Source: Acidobacteriaceae bacterium (GTDB taxonomy: Bacteria > Acidobacteriota > Terriglobia > Terriglobales > Acidobacteriaceae). Taken from it: DNA of 64,000 nt. The stretch covers positions 1-64,000 of the forward strand of contig JASHOQ010000020.1 of NCBI GenBank assembly GCA_030041045.1, given 5' to 3'. The translations under genes were made by a program, and so were the position numbers. Positions 16,071 to 24,953 of this stretch are shown here, piece after piece. Position 1 is the stretch's first letter. Each line of letters starts with the position of its first letter. The notes beneath the pieces were generated by a model, which was given only the letters and a program-made list of their open reading frames with translations, was not told the origin of the DNA and did no database searches.

Positions 16071-17888
16071 TCACCGCGTAGCATCCATGGCGGCAATGGG
16101 ATCGATGCGGCACAAGCGCGCAAACACCGTCTCCCGCAGGTTGCCATTCTCCGCTCCATCCAGACACTTGAGCAGCAGCGCGAGCGGGGGCGCGATCATA
16201 TCCGTGGCCTCCCATTCTTCAAGCTGCCTTTGGTCGATCTCCTTCACCAGTTCCTCGAGCACGGGATACGCCACCTTGCCCTGCCCGGCGCCCACGCAAA
16301 GCTGCGCCATCTGCAGCCGGCGCAGGAAGCGCGCGCGTCCGCTGGGTTGCTGGGCCGCATCGCGCATCAGCAATTGCAGCGCCTGCGGCAGGTGCCCGCG
16401 CGCCATCAGCTCCCGCGCCGTGTCCAGAACGTCGGGCGGAGCGGTTTCGCCTTCGCTCGGCGGCGCGGCAAAGGCCACCGGCTCCGGCTCAGGCTGCGCC
16501 TCCACCAACACCGGCTCCGGCGGCTTGGGAATCACCATCTCCTCAAGCCACTTCTGCGTCTCCGGATTCGCCGTGGGCGTATCGTCGCTCATCGTCCAGG
16601 AAGGGATCTCCGGTACTTCCTTGAGCAATGCCCGCACCATAGCGATCACGGCAGCCGTAATCGCCGTATAGCTGTTCTCGTAACTCGCCCTCCATATATA
16701 ACGCTGCACGTCGAGCCAGCCGCGGCCGCAGGGCTCGCCGGCGGCGGCGATGGCTTCGGCAAGCAACTCCGACCAATTCGACTCAGCCGCCAGCCGTTTC
16801 AGGTTCTGCCGCTTTTCCGTGGGCGGCGGAGCGAGAAAATCCCATGCCGGCGAGTTGCCCGTCTCCAGCGTCTCCGCAAAACGCAGAGCGGCCAGCAGCA
16901 TGTAAGCGATGGGGCTCGCGGGGCTGTCGCTCTGCAGGAATTTCGCGCAAGCCTGGATGCGCGCAAAGGCATCGTCCTTGTCCACCGGCTCGAGGGTTTG
17001 CGTCTTGCCCCCTCGCGTCCTTGCTGCGCCAGAGCCGGCTTCCGCAGCGGCTTCGCCTTCCGCGGCCGCTTCCTCGGCGGGCTCCGTTGCCTCGGCTTCT
17101 TCCTCCGCAGAAGCTGCATCAGGCTCGGTCTTGCGTTTTTCATTGAGCAGGTTGGTGACTACGTTCCCCACCTCTTCAAGCGCGGTGTGCAGTCTTCCAA
17201 ATGCCGGGCCGTCGTCACCGTATTTGCCTTCGCAGAAAACCTGAAGCTCATCCAGGGTTTCCAATGAGCTTCGCAAGGCTGCTTCCATCTGCACGTACCA
17301 GGACTTGGGCGTGGCGGTGAATGACTTATCAAAATCCTCTCCCGTAACCTTGCCGTCGGCGATGGCCTGTGCCCGCGCTTCACGCTTGGCGTCATTGGAC
17401 TCGGCGTCGGCCTCGAAGCCGATGGCCCGCGAATCCTTGTACTGGTAGTAGTTCAGTCCATCGCGGGTAATGGGTGCTTCACGCAGGATGGCGGCAAGCC
17501 GGTTCGCCGACCACTCGACAGGAGCGGCGCGCATGCCGGCATCGCCATCCTCGATCTCGGGATAGACCGTGTCCCAGAACTGTTCCTGCAGATCGTAGAG
17601 CAGCTTCAGGCAGGGCTGGATCAGCCCGTTTCCCTCTTTTTTTGCGTGGGCTTCGGTGAGCCATGCGGCCAGTTGCAGGTCTTTGCTCTTGTTGGCGAGC
17701 GCTTCGCCGGCGAGCTTTATGACCAGCGGATAATCAGCGCGCTTGGGCGCAGAGAGAGTCCCCAGAATCGATTCTTCACCCTCGCTGCGCGCTTCCTTGA
17801 TCTGGTCGTAGACCTTCTCGTAGCGCAGGTTTATCCCTGAAGGATTGTCGCCGGGAATCGGATTGAGCAGATCATCACGCAGTGGCAC
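16071..17888 (-). CDS. tssA: T6SS assembly protein TssA (ImpA)
   Basis: 605 residues. The ImpA_N domain opens with L-L-N-P-I-P-G-D-N-P-S-G-I-N-L-R-Y and includes D-L-Q-L-A-A-W-L-T-E-A and F-W-D-T-V-Y-P (about 5-125). An Ala/Glu-rich low-complexity linker lies at about 245-300 (E-E-A-E-A-T-E-P-A-E-E-A). The C-terminal half contains Y-M-L-L-A-A-L-R-F, W-L-D-V-Q-R-Y-I-W-R-A and a TPR-like end. TssA caps the growing sheath/tube. The start overlaps the tagJ end by 14 bases. Confidence 0.93.
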   Translation of the reverse strand: MPLRDDLLNPIPGDNPSGINLRYEKVYDQIKEARSEGEESILGTLSAPKRADYPLVIKLAGEALANKSKDLQLAAWLTEAHAKKEGNGLIQPCLKLLYDLQEQFWDTVYPEIEDGDAGMRAAPVEWSANRLAAILREAPITRDGLNYYQYKDSRAIGFEADAESNDAKREARAQAIADGKVTGEDFDKSFTATPKSWYVQMEAALRSSLETLDELQVFCEGKYGDDGPAFGRLHTALEEVGNVVTNLLNEKRKTEPDAASAEEEAEATEPAEEAAAEGEAAAEAGSGAARTRGGKTQTLEPVDKDDAFARIQACAKFLQSDSPASPIAYMLLAALRFAETLETGNSPAWDFLAPPPTEKRQNLKRLAAESNWSELLAEAIAAAGEPCGRGWLDVQRYIWRASYENSYTAITAAVIAMVRALLKEVPEIPSWTMSDDTPTANPETQKWLEEMVIPKPPEPVLVEAQPEPEPVAFAAPPSEGETAPPDVLDTARELMARGHLPQALQLLMRDAAQQPSGRARFLRRLQMAQLCVGAGQGKVAYPVLEELVKEIDQRQLEEWEATDMIAPPLALLLKCLDGAENGNLRETVFARLCRIDPIAAMDATR

Positions 17889-18603
17889 TTTCAGCCCTCT
17901 CGCCGGCGTGATCGAAAGTCAGCTTCCGAATCTCCAGAAACGGCTGCTCCTGGTCTCCGAACAGCAGCAGTTTCTGGCCTGAGGGAAGCTGTCCGTACTC
18001 GGGATCGTCGTTCCAGACCGTGGTCCTGCCCAGCCGCACCGCGTCGTCGGAGCTCTTTGAGGAGAGCGGCGCGATCACCGGCAAAAGAACCTCGCCGAGA
18101 TCCTGCAGCCGGAAATCCGCGGTGGTGTGCAGCACCGCCGGCAGCCAGAGCAGGTCGCGGAGGCGCTTGGGCGGTTCGGTTTCGATGGCTTCGATATAGG
18201 CAAAGGGTATCCATGTATAGCTGCCGGCAATAAATACTTCAAGGTGCGCGCCGATGCGCGGATCGGCGTCAGAAAGCCCGGAAAACCTTGCCCCGTTCAA
18301 TTCGCCTGCCGGCGAGGGATGAGCCGACCCCTGCGGCAGCGCGCCGCGCGTAAACATATCCTGCCGCTCGCGCTCGGCGTGCAGCGCAGAGCGGTAGAGC
18401 ATGGCCCCGGCCGAGGCTTGCGGGCTCGAGTCGGAGACCACACTCAATTGCTTTTCTGCGCGGTCGAATTCTCCCGCAAAACACAAAAGCTCAAACAGAA
18501 AAATACGGCGCTTGGCATCGAGCGGCTGCTTCTTCAACTCGTCGCCAAGCGCTTCAATGGCCGCCTGCAGCTGGCCGGCCCGGTAGAGTGACAGCGCGTC
18601 CAT
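17875..18603 (-). CDS. tagJ: T6SS accessory protein TagJ (ImpE family)
   Basis: 242 residues. TPR-like N terminus (Y-R-A-G-Q-L-Q-A-A-I-E-A-L, R-R-I-F-L-F-E-L-L-C-F-A-G) and the ImpE signature G-S-Y-T-W-I-P-F-A-Y-I followed by P-P-K-R-L-R-D-L-L-W-L-P. In other systems TagJ binds the N terminus of the sheath protein TssB and is not essential. It lies 11 bases after hcp and overlaps tssA. Confidence 0.93.
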   Translation of the reverse strand: MDALSLYRAGQLQAAIEALGDELKKQPLDAKRRIFLFELLCFAGEFDRAEKQLSVVSDSSPQASAGAMLYRSALHAERERQDMFTRGALPQGSAHPSPAGELNGARFSGLSDADPRIGAHLEVFIAGSYTWIPFAYIEAIETEPPKRLRDLLWLPAVLHTTADFRLQDLGEVLLPVIAPLSSKSSDDAVRLGRTTVWNDDPEYGQLPSGQKLLLFGDQEQPFLEIRKLTFDHAGERAESATA

Positions 18604-18614
18604 ACGCGGCCGCC

Positions 18615-19088
18615 TTACGACAACTTATTCTGCTTTGTGTTGAAGGTGATCGGTCCGGTGCTCGCCAGGTTGCCCTTCTCGTCCTGCGCCGAATAATCCA
18701 TCTTGATTTCGTTGTACGTGAACGAGATGCTCACGGCCGGAATTTCCCCCGCCGCCGACATCTGCAGCCCGGTGACAAAGATCTCCTTGAAATCGACCTT
18801 GAGATATGGCTTATCAGCTCCCGCCTTATGCGCTGAGAGCGTCCCTGTAGGAATGTGCTCGCCCTTGCAAATCGACTTGAAGAACTTGGGCGTCGATTTG
18901 TCAAAATTGAGCATCATCGAGACATCCGAACAATCGACCTTTCCCGCGCCCGATCCGCCTGTGCCCGCTACCGAGGAAACGTTGGCGGCGCCCCAACTCC
19001 AGCTCATGATCTGAATTTCGTTCTTGTGCTTTTCGTCCTCGGATTCTCCCTGAATCCCATCGAGTTTCAGAAAATAATCAACAGCCAT
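18615..19088 (-). CDS. hcp: T6SS tube protein Hcp (TssD)
   Basis: 157 residues, standard Hcp length. M-A-V-D-Y-F-L-K-L-D-G-I-Q-G-E-S and later I-M-S-W-S-W-G, plus T-F-N-T-K near the end, are Hcp hallmarks. Ribosome binding site GGAGGG. Hcp hexamers stack into the inner tube and are exported. It is preceded by a 78-base gap after tssC, the longest inside this part of the operon, which could hold a processing site or extra promoter, although none is obvious. Confidence 0.97.
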   Translation of the reverse strand: MAVDYFLKLDGIQGESEDEKHKNEIQIMSWSWGAANVSSVAGTGGSGAGKVDCSDVSMMLNFDKSTPKFFKSICKGEHIPTGTLSAHKAGADKPYLKVDFKEIFVTGLQMSAAGEIPAVSISFTYNEIKMDYSAQDEKGNLASTGPITFNTKQNKLS

Positions 19089-19166
19089 TGCTATTCCCTC
19101 CCCATGGGCAGACGCAATGCTTGTCAGTCTGCCGTGATTGATATGGCCGGCAAGATAGTCGTTCCG

Positions 19167-20657
19167 TTATTTCCGCGCCGATGCAGGCAGGTCGGCCACC
19201 AGACGAAGCGATACGGAAAGCTCGTCGAGTTGGAAATGCGGCTTCAGAAATGCAACTGCGCGGTATGCGCCGGGTTTCCCTGGAATCTCGCTGACCTGGA
19301 TCGCCGCCTCCCGAAGGGGCAGTTTCGCCTTAGCCGCCTGCGAGGCATTGTCGTCCAGGCAAACATAGTTCATGATCCACTGGTTCAGGAACTTCTCGCA
19401 GTCCTGACGGGTCATGAAGCTCCCGATCTTGTCGCGCATCATGGCCTTCAAATAATGCGCAAATCGAGACATAGCCAGGATGTAAGGCAGTTGCGCCGAG
19501 AGCCGGGCATTGGCATTGGCTGCGTCCTTGTCGTACAGCTTCGGCTTGTTTGCCGTCTGCACGCTGAAGAAGGCCGCGTAGTCGGTTCCCTTGCAGTGCA
19601 CCAGCGGCACCAGACCCTGATCGGCCAGCTCTTTTTCGCGCCGGTCGGTGATGGCCACCTCGGTGGGACACTTCAGGGCGATATCACCCTCGTCGGTGCG
19701 GAAGGTATGCGCCGGCAGACCCTCCACCAGGCCGCCGCCCTCCACGCCGCGGATCGAGGCGCACCACCCGTACTTGGCGAACGAATTGGTGAGCCGCGCC
19801 GCCAGGCCGAAGGCCGCATTGCCCCACAGATACTTGGAGTGATCGCTGCCGTCGACCGCTTCTTCATAATCGAAGTCCTCAATCTGCTTGGTGTCCTTCC
19901 CATAAGGGAGACGCATGAGAATGTGGGGAAGAGTCAGCGCCACATAGCGCGAGTCGTCGGACTGCCGGAAGCTCTTCCACTTCGCATACTCGGTCGAGTC
20001 GAAGATCTTGCCGATGTCGCGCGGCGCGCCCAGCTGCGTGTAGCTCGAAAGGTTGAGCAACTCGGAGCCGGCCGCCGAAAGAAACGGCGCATGCGCCGCC
20101 GAAGCCACCTGAGAGATGCGCTCCAGGCACTCAATGTCCTCCGGCCCGCGGCCGAATTCGTAGTCGCCCACCAGCGCGGCAAACGGCGCTCCGCCGAAGA
20201 TGCCGAACTCCTCTTCGTATACCTTTTTAAACAGCGCGCTCTGGTCGAACTCCGGAGCCCGCTGCAGGTCCCGGAGCACTTCGCGCTTGCTGGCATTCAG
20301 CACCTTGATCTTGAGCATGTCGCTGGTTTCCGACTGGTCGATCAGGTACTTGATCCCGCGCCAGGTCCCTTCCAGCTTCTGGAAGGCCGGATAGTGCAGC
20401 ACTTCATTCAACTGCAGTGAGATCAGCCGGTCGATCTGCGCGATGCGCGCCTGGATAGAGGCTTCCGCGTCGCGCGTGAGGGTCATGTGACCCTCGAGCA
20501 CCTGGTTGACGAACTCCTTCACCATGTCGCGGCCGCGCTCGAGCGATGCCGCATCGCGGTTGAAGCGCCCCTGCGCCACGATTTGTTCGAGAAGTCCCGC
20601 TTCTTCCTGCGTGGTTGTTGCTGCGCTTGCCGCCGCAGCTGCTTCCTTCGGGCTCAT
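19167..20657 (-). CDS. tssC: T6SS sheath large subunit TssC (VipB)
   Basis: 496 residues. Conserved stretches include H-Y-P-A-F-Q-K-L-E-G-T-W-R-G, A-L-V-G-D-Y-E-F, R-Y-V-A-L-T-L-P-H-I-L-M-R-L-P-Y and R-F-A-H-Y-L-K-A-M-M-R-D-K-I-G-S. Together with TssB it forms the contractile sheath. Its start overlaps the tssB stop (ATGA), fitting the fixed 1:1 stoichiometry of the two sheath proteins. Confidence 0.97.
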   Translation of the reverse strand: MSPKEAAAAASAATTTQEEAGLLEQIVAQGRFNRDAASLERGRDMVKEFVNQVLEGHMTLTRDAEASIQARIAQIDRLISLQLNEVLHYPAFQKLEGTWRGIKYLIDQSETSDMLKIKVLNASKREVLRDLQRAPEFDQSALFKKVYEEEFGIFGGAPFAALVGDYEFGRGPEDIECLERISQVASAAHAPFLSAAGSELLNLSSYTQLGAPRDIGKIFDSTEYAKWKSFRQSDDSRYVALTLPHILMRLPYGKDTKQIEDFDYEEAVDGSDHSKYLWGNAAFGLAARLTNSFAKYGWCASIRGVEGGGLVEGLPAHTFRTDEGDIALKCPTEVAITDRREKELADQGLVPLVHCKGTDYAAFFSVQTANKPKLYDKDAANANARLSAQLPYILAMSRFAHYLKAMMRDKIGSFMTRQDCEKFLNQWIMNYVCLDDNASQAAKAKLPLREAAIQVSEIPGKPGAYRAVAFLKPHFQLDELSVSLRLVADLPASARK

Positions 20658-21172
20658 TCCGCACCTCCGCCTTTAGCCAGCTCCGCCTTCAGCTTCTCGC
20701 GGGTCTCCGTATTGGAGACCGCTTCGAACAGCGCCTCGTCCAGCTTGTCGTTGCCCTGCAGGCTCCCGCGCAGGTCGCTGAGCCGTGTGCGCAGATCGAG
20801 CAATTCCTTGAGCGGCCCCACCTGCTTGGCCACGTTTTCCGGCGAGAAATCGTCGAGGCTTTCGAACTTCAGGTTGACGCTGATCTGTCCGGCATTCGGA
20901 TCGTCGCTCAGCTTGTTGGCAACGGAGTAAGCCAGATGGGGCTGCATGCCCTTGAGCACGGTGTCGAAGTTGTCGGGGTTGATCTCTACGAATTTGCGAT
21001 CCTTAAGGGCCGCGAGCGGCTGCTCCGGCTGTCCCGTCAGATCTCCAAGAACGCCCATGACGAAGGGCAGTTCCTTCATCTCGATAGCGTCGCCGATCTC
21101 GACGTCATAGGTAATGTGCACGCGCGGTGAACGGACGCGATCGAGTTTGTGCTGAGTACTTTCCTTGGCCAT
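20654..21172 (-). CDS. tssB: T6SS sheath small subunit TssB (VipA)
   Basis: 172 residues. R-S-P-R-V-H-I-T-Y-D-V-E, E-L-P-F-V-M-G-V-L-G-D-L, K-F-V-E-I-N-P-D-N-F and I-S-V-N-L-K-F-E-S-L-D-D-F-S-P are the standard family blocks. First gene of the minus-strand T6SS unit, with a strong candidate promoter about 180 bases upstream and GGGG as ribosome binding site. Confidence 0.97.
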   Translation of the reverse strand: MAKESTQHKLDRVRSPRVHITYDVEIGDAIEMKELPFVMGVLGDLTGQPEQPLAALKDRKFVEINPDNFDTVLKGMQPHLAYSVANKLSDDPNAGQISVNLKFESLDDFSPENVAKQVGPLKELLDLRTRLSDLRGSLQGNDKLDEALFEAVSNTETREKLKAELAKGGGAE

Positions 21173-21356
21173 ATCTAATCCCCTCGGGGCCCCATACGCG
21201 CAGGTGCTGCGCGGTGCTCTCCTACTTCAGTTGCCTGATCGTCCCAAAGCAAATCCCGCCCCTGGGCCTGTTCCGACAGATTCCTTTGTTCGCAATGAAC
21301 GCAAGAACGCATGGGAATGTCAGGGAGGTCCGTGCGTCCGAATCGGGAGCGAGTTG

Positions 21357-21385
21357 ATTATTGAATGAGACCGTACCCGTGTCAA
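21357..21385 (-). promoter_or_regulatory. Strong sigma70-type promoter for the tssB operon
   Basis: Minus strand TTGACA (21380-21385), exactly 17 nt, then AATAAT (21357-21362): 6/6 and 5/6 consensus matches. Transcription would start near 21350, giving a leader of about 175 bases before tssB. No sigma54 (GG-N10-GC) signal was seen, in contrast to many proteobacterial T6SS. Confidence 0.6.
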
Positions 21386-21460
21386 GTCAAAAAGCTGCCC
21401 GCAAGCTTAGTGTTCATTACCCGCGAATCGTTTCATCGCGGTTTCAAAGACGCGGGAGTG

Positions 21461-21466
21461 TATACT
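21461..21466 (+). promoter_or_regulatory. Possible -10 element for tssK1
   Basis: TATACT, 5/6 match, 26 bases before the tssK1 start. No recognisable -35 is found 17 nt upstream, so the assignment is weak. Confidence 0.3.
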
Positions 21467-21491
21467 CGTTTCCCGGGCGGGAGATGCGGAA

Positions 21492-22847
21492 ATGAGGCAG
21501 TTGCAGCCGGTGGTTTGGTCGAAGGGCGTGTTCCTGTCGCCCCAGCATCTGCAGGCCCAGGACCGCTTTTTTGAGGATACCCTCCGGTTCCTCTCCGGCG
21601 CCCTTTCCTATCGCAATTGGGGCTTTGCCTCGCTTGAGATCGACGCGGCCGGCCTGAGCCAGGGACGGCTCAACCTGACGCAAGCTTCCGGCATTTTCCC
21701 TGACGGTCTCATGGTGGATGTTCCCGCTTCCGATACGCCGCCGGCCCTGCGCACGCTCGACGAGTGCTTCTCCGACAACCGGCAATCGTGCACCTTCTAT
21801 CTCTCCGTGCCCCAGGACCGGCCGGGCGGCATCAACGTCGCCCTGCAGCGCGGGGGGGCGAGCACGCGCTTTTACTCCGAGTTGCAGATGCTGCGCGACG
21901 AAAACAGCTCCGGGGTGGAGAAACCGGTCTCGCTGGCGCGCAAGAACCTGCAGATTCTGGCGGAAAACGAAAACCTTGAAGGCGCGGTCCTTCTGCCTCT
22001 GGCGCAGATTGAGAAGACCGAGGCCGGCGGCTACCGGTTCGATCCCAAATTCGCCCCTCCGCTGCTCAACGTCAAGGGCAACGAGCTGCTCACCGGCATT
22101 CTTCGCGGTCAGATTGAAACCCTGGTTTCCCGCAGCAGCCAGCTCGCAGGCACGCGCCGCCAGCGCAACCAGTCCCTGGCCGACTTCAGCGCCTCCGATA
22201 TCGCCAATTTCTGGCTGCTTTACACCATCAACGTCCACCTGCCGGTGGCGCGCCACATGTTCGACGCCCCGCACGTGCACCCCGAGGCGCTGTTTCTGCA
22301 CATGCTTTCGCTGGCCGGCGCGCTCACCACTTTTTCTCCAAAGTTCGAGTCGCGCGACCTTCCCAAGTACGATCACGAGAAACCGGGCCCCTGCTTCCTG
22401 GCCCTCGACGCCGCCATCGCCGAGCTGCTTGAAACCGTGGTTCCCAGCAACTTTGTCGCCCTGCCGCTCAAACCCTTGCGCGACTCCATTTACGCCACGG
22501 CCATTGATAAAGACAGCTACTTCGAAAACTCGCGCCCGTATCTCGCTATCTCTTCCGACCTCAAGGAAGCCGACCTCATCGCACGCACGCCGAATCTTAC
22601 GAAGGTTTGCTCGGCCACGCATATTGAGCAGCTCATCCGCCAGGCGCTGCCCGGGGTGAAACTAACGCACGTCCCCGTTCCGCCGCGCGCCATTCCCGTG
22701 AAATTGCGCTACCAGTACTTCAGCCTCGATAAGACCGGCCCGGTCTGGGAATCGGTCGTGCGTTCGCGCAACTTCGCCGTCTACGCGCCCAGGGAAATCC
22801 CCAATCCCGAAATGGAGCTCATCTTCCTGTTCGCAAATCCGGACTGA
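21492..22847 (+). CDS. tssK: T6SS baseplate-membrane connector TssK (copy 1)
   Basis: 451 residues. V-V-W-S-K-G-V-F-L-S-P-Q-H-L-Q, A-S-G-I-F-P-D-G-L, R-D-L-P-K-Y-D-H-E-K and L-T-H-V-P-V-P-P-R-A-I-P are the family signatures; the C-terminal domain (about 315-451) is the part that binds the membrane complex. Head of the plus-strand side, divergent from tssB over 319 bases. A second, clearly diverged TssK is encoded at 24954-26306. Confidence 0.95.
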   Translation: MRQLQPVVWSKGVFLSPQHLQAQDRFFEDTLRFLSGALSYRNWGFASLEIDAAGLSQGRLNLTQASGIFPDGLMVDVPASDTPPALRTLDECFSDNRQSCTFYLSVPQDRPGGINVALQRGGASTRFYSELQMLRDENSSGVEKPVSLARKNLQILAENENLEGAVLLPLAQIEKTEAGGYRFDPKFAPPLLNVKGNELLTGILRGQIETLVSRSSQLAGTRRQRNQSLADFSASDIANFWLLYTINVHLPVARHMFDAPHVHPEALFLHMLSLAGALTTFSPKFESRDLPKYDHEKPGPCFLALDAAIAELLETVVPSNFVALPLKPLRDSIYATAIDKDSYFENSRPYLAISSDLKEADLIARTPNLTKVCSATHIEQLIRQALPGVKLTHVPVPPRAIPVKLRYQYFSLDKTGPVWESVVRSRNFAVYAPREIPNPEMELIFLFANPD

Positions 22848-22902
22848 TCGCTCAGCCGTTGGGGCTTATCCCAGAGCCGTTGACGGATTGAAGGCGATCG
22901 CG

Positions 22903-24729
22903 TTACCTGTGGCGCACCAGCACGAAGATCAGGATGATGAGCAGTGCGATTACCAGGAAGCCCATGATCCCGAGCATGGCGATCATGTACTTGGGCATGC
23001 CGGCGGGCGCGGGCGCGGCCGGAGGAGGCGGCGCGGCCGGAGGCTGGAACTGGAATGCCGGCGCCTGAAATTGCGGCATGGGCGCCGCGGCGGGCGGAGC
23101 AGCCGCGGCGGGAGGCCGCGGCATCTGCGGCATTTGCGGCATGGGGGGTGGCTGCATCGCCGGGGGTTGCATCGGCGGAGGCGTCCATGCCGGCCGGGCC
23201 GCGGGTGCGGCCGGTGGCGCAGCCGTAGCCTGCGCAGCTTCAAGGTCGCGCAAGGCTGAACCTGAAATCACGCGCGTGAATTCTCCCGGCCCAGCCGCAG
23301 GCGGCGGCGCGGGTGCAGGCGGAAGCACCGCAGGCGCAGCGGCCACCGGGGGTTGGAACGCCGGGGAAAAGGACGGAGGCGCCGGCGCGGGCGCAACCTG
23401 GGGCATCATGGGCGGCGGAGCGGCCGGAGCGGCCGGCTGTTCTGACAGCGTGCGCAGAAGCTGCGTAAACCCTCCCGGCGCGGGAGCCTGCGCTGCGGGA
23501 GGAGGAGGTGCAAGAATCGGCTCCGGCGCTTTGGCCGGCTCCTGATTCAAGGCCTGCAGCAATTGCGTGAATCCGCCCTGGGCCGGTGGCGAAGAACTTG
23601 CTGGAGGAGCCGGGAACGGAAAACTGCTCGACGGCGGTTCCGGCACCAGCGGCTTCAGCGGCTCAAACGGCGGCGGTGCAGCCGGAGCGCCCGGTGTAGA
23701 AAACATCTGCGTGAACGCGCCCGGACTTGCGCTACGGGCTGGTTCGAGAGGCGCAGAAGACGGAACCGGAGCCGGAGCCGGGGTTGCCGGTGCGCTCCCG
23801 CTGTTGAGACCCTGGAACATCTTCGTGAACTCGCCCGGCCCTGATGCTGCGGGCGGAGGGGGCGCTGGGGGCGCCGCTGGAGCCTGATTCCACGCCGGCT
23901 CGGACGCGGCAGGCTTTGAATCCGCTGAGCTGAAGATGCGCGTGAACTCGCCCGGCCCGGAACTTCGGCCCGAGCTCGCTCCCGAACCGGGCGCGGGTGC
24001 CGCAGGCGCGCTCGGCGAATGTATGCCGGCCGCGGGCGGAACACTCCCCGCAAGCGGCGCGTTCCCCGCCAGCGGCTGATTCCCCGCCAAGGGCGCGTTC
24101 ATTGACCGGAACATTGCCGTAAAGCTGCCCGGCTCGCTCCCTCCTGCGCCCGCGGCCGGCGCCGCGGTTGGCGCAATCGGAACCGGCTCGGGATGCTTTT
24201 CCGGCGCGACCGCGGGGAAGGCCGGCGGTGTATGTCCGGAGGCCGCGATCTTTTCCATCGGCACCGCGCTGAAGACCTTGGCCAGCTCTTCCGATGGCCG
24301 CGGCGATGTGCTCGCCGGTTCCGGCGTCTTGAGCGCCTGCAGCATGCGCGTAAACTCACCCGGCCCCGAGCCCGACGCGGGTCCAGCCGGCGGCAAGGCG
24401 GGTGACGGCGCAGGGGCCGGAGGAGTTGCCTGCGGAAACGGAACCGGATCTGCCGAGAACAGCGAAGACGGTGGTGGCGCCGCGGGAGGAGCAGCGAGAG
24501 GAGCGGCTAAAACGGGAGCAGGAGGAGGAGGTGCGGACGGCGGCTCAGGCTTCTTGCCCAGCGACGCGAGCAGATCTTCCTCGTCGCGCGATGAAGAGCT
24601 GGGAACGGCGCCGAAAATTCCGGTCGCGCTCGAGATTGGGCCTGGGGTTGCGCCTGGGGGCGACCCTCCGCCGGGCGAGTCCGATTGGGGGGCTTGCGGC
24701 TTGCCGAAACGGTCCCAGAACGCCTTCAT
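22903..24729 (-). CDS. Pro/Ala-rich tail-anchored protein with eight F-T motifs, T6SS-embedded
   Basis: 608 residues from ATG 24729; the longer open frame upstream lacks coding character. No globular domain is evident: the protein is a Pro/Ala/Ser-rich chain interrupted by eight copies of a short motif around G-P-G-E-F-T-R-M-F, centred on F126-T127, F203-T204, F262-T263, F301-T302, F339-T340, F387-T388, F421-T422 and F484-T485, each followed by a short hydrophobic/amphipathic stretch (such as L-Q-A-L). The single membrane helix at about 581-604 (M-I-A-M-L-G-I-M-G-F-L-V-I-A-L-L-I-I-L-I) is followed only by V-R-H-R, so it is probably tail-anchored with the chain in the cytoplasm. It lies antisense between the two tssK genes, with its stop 55 bases from the tssK1 stop. 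Function unknown; a multivalent docking scaffold or phosphorylation array is inferred. The frame is supported by codon bias and repeat conservation. Confidence 0.8.
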   Translation of the reverse strand: MKAFWDRFGKPQAPQSDSPGGGSPPGATPGPISSATGIFGAVPSSSSRDEEDLLASLGKKPEPPSAPPPPAPVLAAPLAAPPAAPPPSSLFSADPVPFPQATPPAPAPSPALPPAGPASGSGPGEFTRMLQALKTPEPASTSPRPSEELAKVFSAVPMEKIAASGHTPPAFPAVAPEKHPEPVPIAPTAAPAAGAGGSEPGSFTAMFRSMNAPLAGNQPLAGNAPLAGSVPPAAGIHSPSAPAAPAPGSGASSGRSSGPGEFTRIFSSADSKPAASEPAWNQAPAAPPAPPPPAASGPGEFTKMFQGLNSGSAPATPAPAPVPSSAPLEPARSASPGAFTQMFSTPGAPAAPPPFEPLKPLVPEPPSSSFPFPAPPASSSPPAQGGFTQLLQALNQEPAKAPEPILAPPPPAAQAPAPGGFTQLLRTLSEQPAAPAAPPPMMPQVAPAPAPPSFSPAFQPPVAAAPAVLPPAPAPPPAAGPGEFTRVISGSALRDLEAAQATAAPPAAPAARPAWTPPPMQPPAMQPPPMPQMPQMPRPPAAAAPPAAAPMPQFQAPAFQFQPPAAPPPPAAPAPAGMPKYMIAMLGIMGFLVIALLIILIFVLVRHR

Positions 24730-24793
24730 GCGTGTCCACCATCTGCGCCAAAATATTGCCTTGTTCCGGAATCCAAGACTACATCGCTTTGGC

Positions 24794-24822
24794 TTGACAG
24801 TAAAGGGCCGGCAGCCTACGAT
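24794..24822 (+). promoter_or_regulatory. Candidate promoter for tssK2-tssL-tssM
   Basis: TTGACA (24794-24799), 17-nt spacer, TACGAT (24817-24822): perfect -35, 4/6 -10. It would give a leader of about 125 bases and lies in the divergent region shared with the motif-array protein gene. Confidence 0.5.
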
Positions 24823-24953
24823 GCAAGCACACTCGAGGTCAGCGAGGTCAGGGCTCATTGGACGCGCAGCACTGAAACCCTTCGCGTGTCCGGCTGGTTC
24901 AACACCGCTCAACCGCTCCGTTCACCAAACGATTTGGTTGCTATGAAATCGCT

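Noticed and set aside
14988-17267. 759-codon plus-strand frame
   Set aside because: Antisense to tssF, tssE and tssA; Arg/His/Gln-rich composition typical of a high-GC shadow frame.
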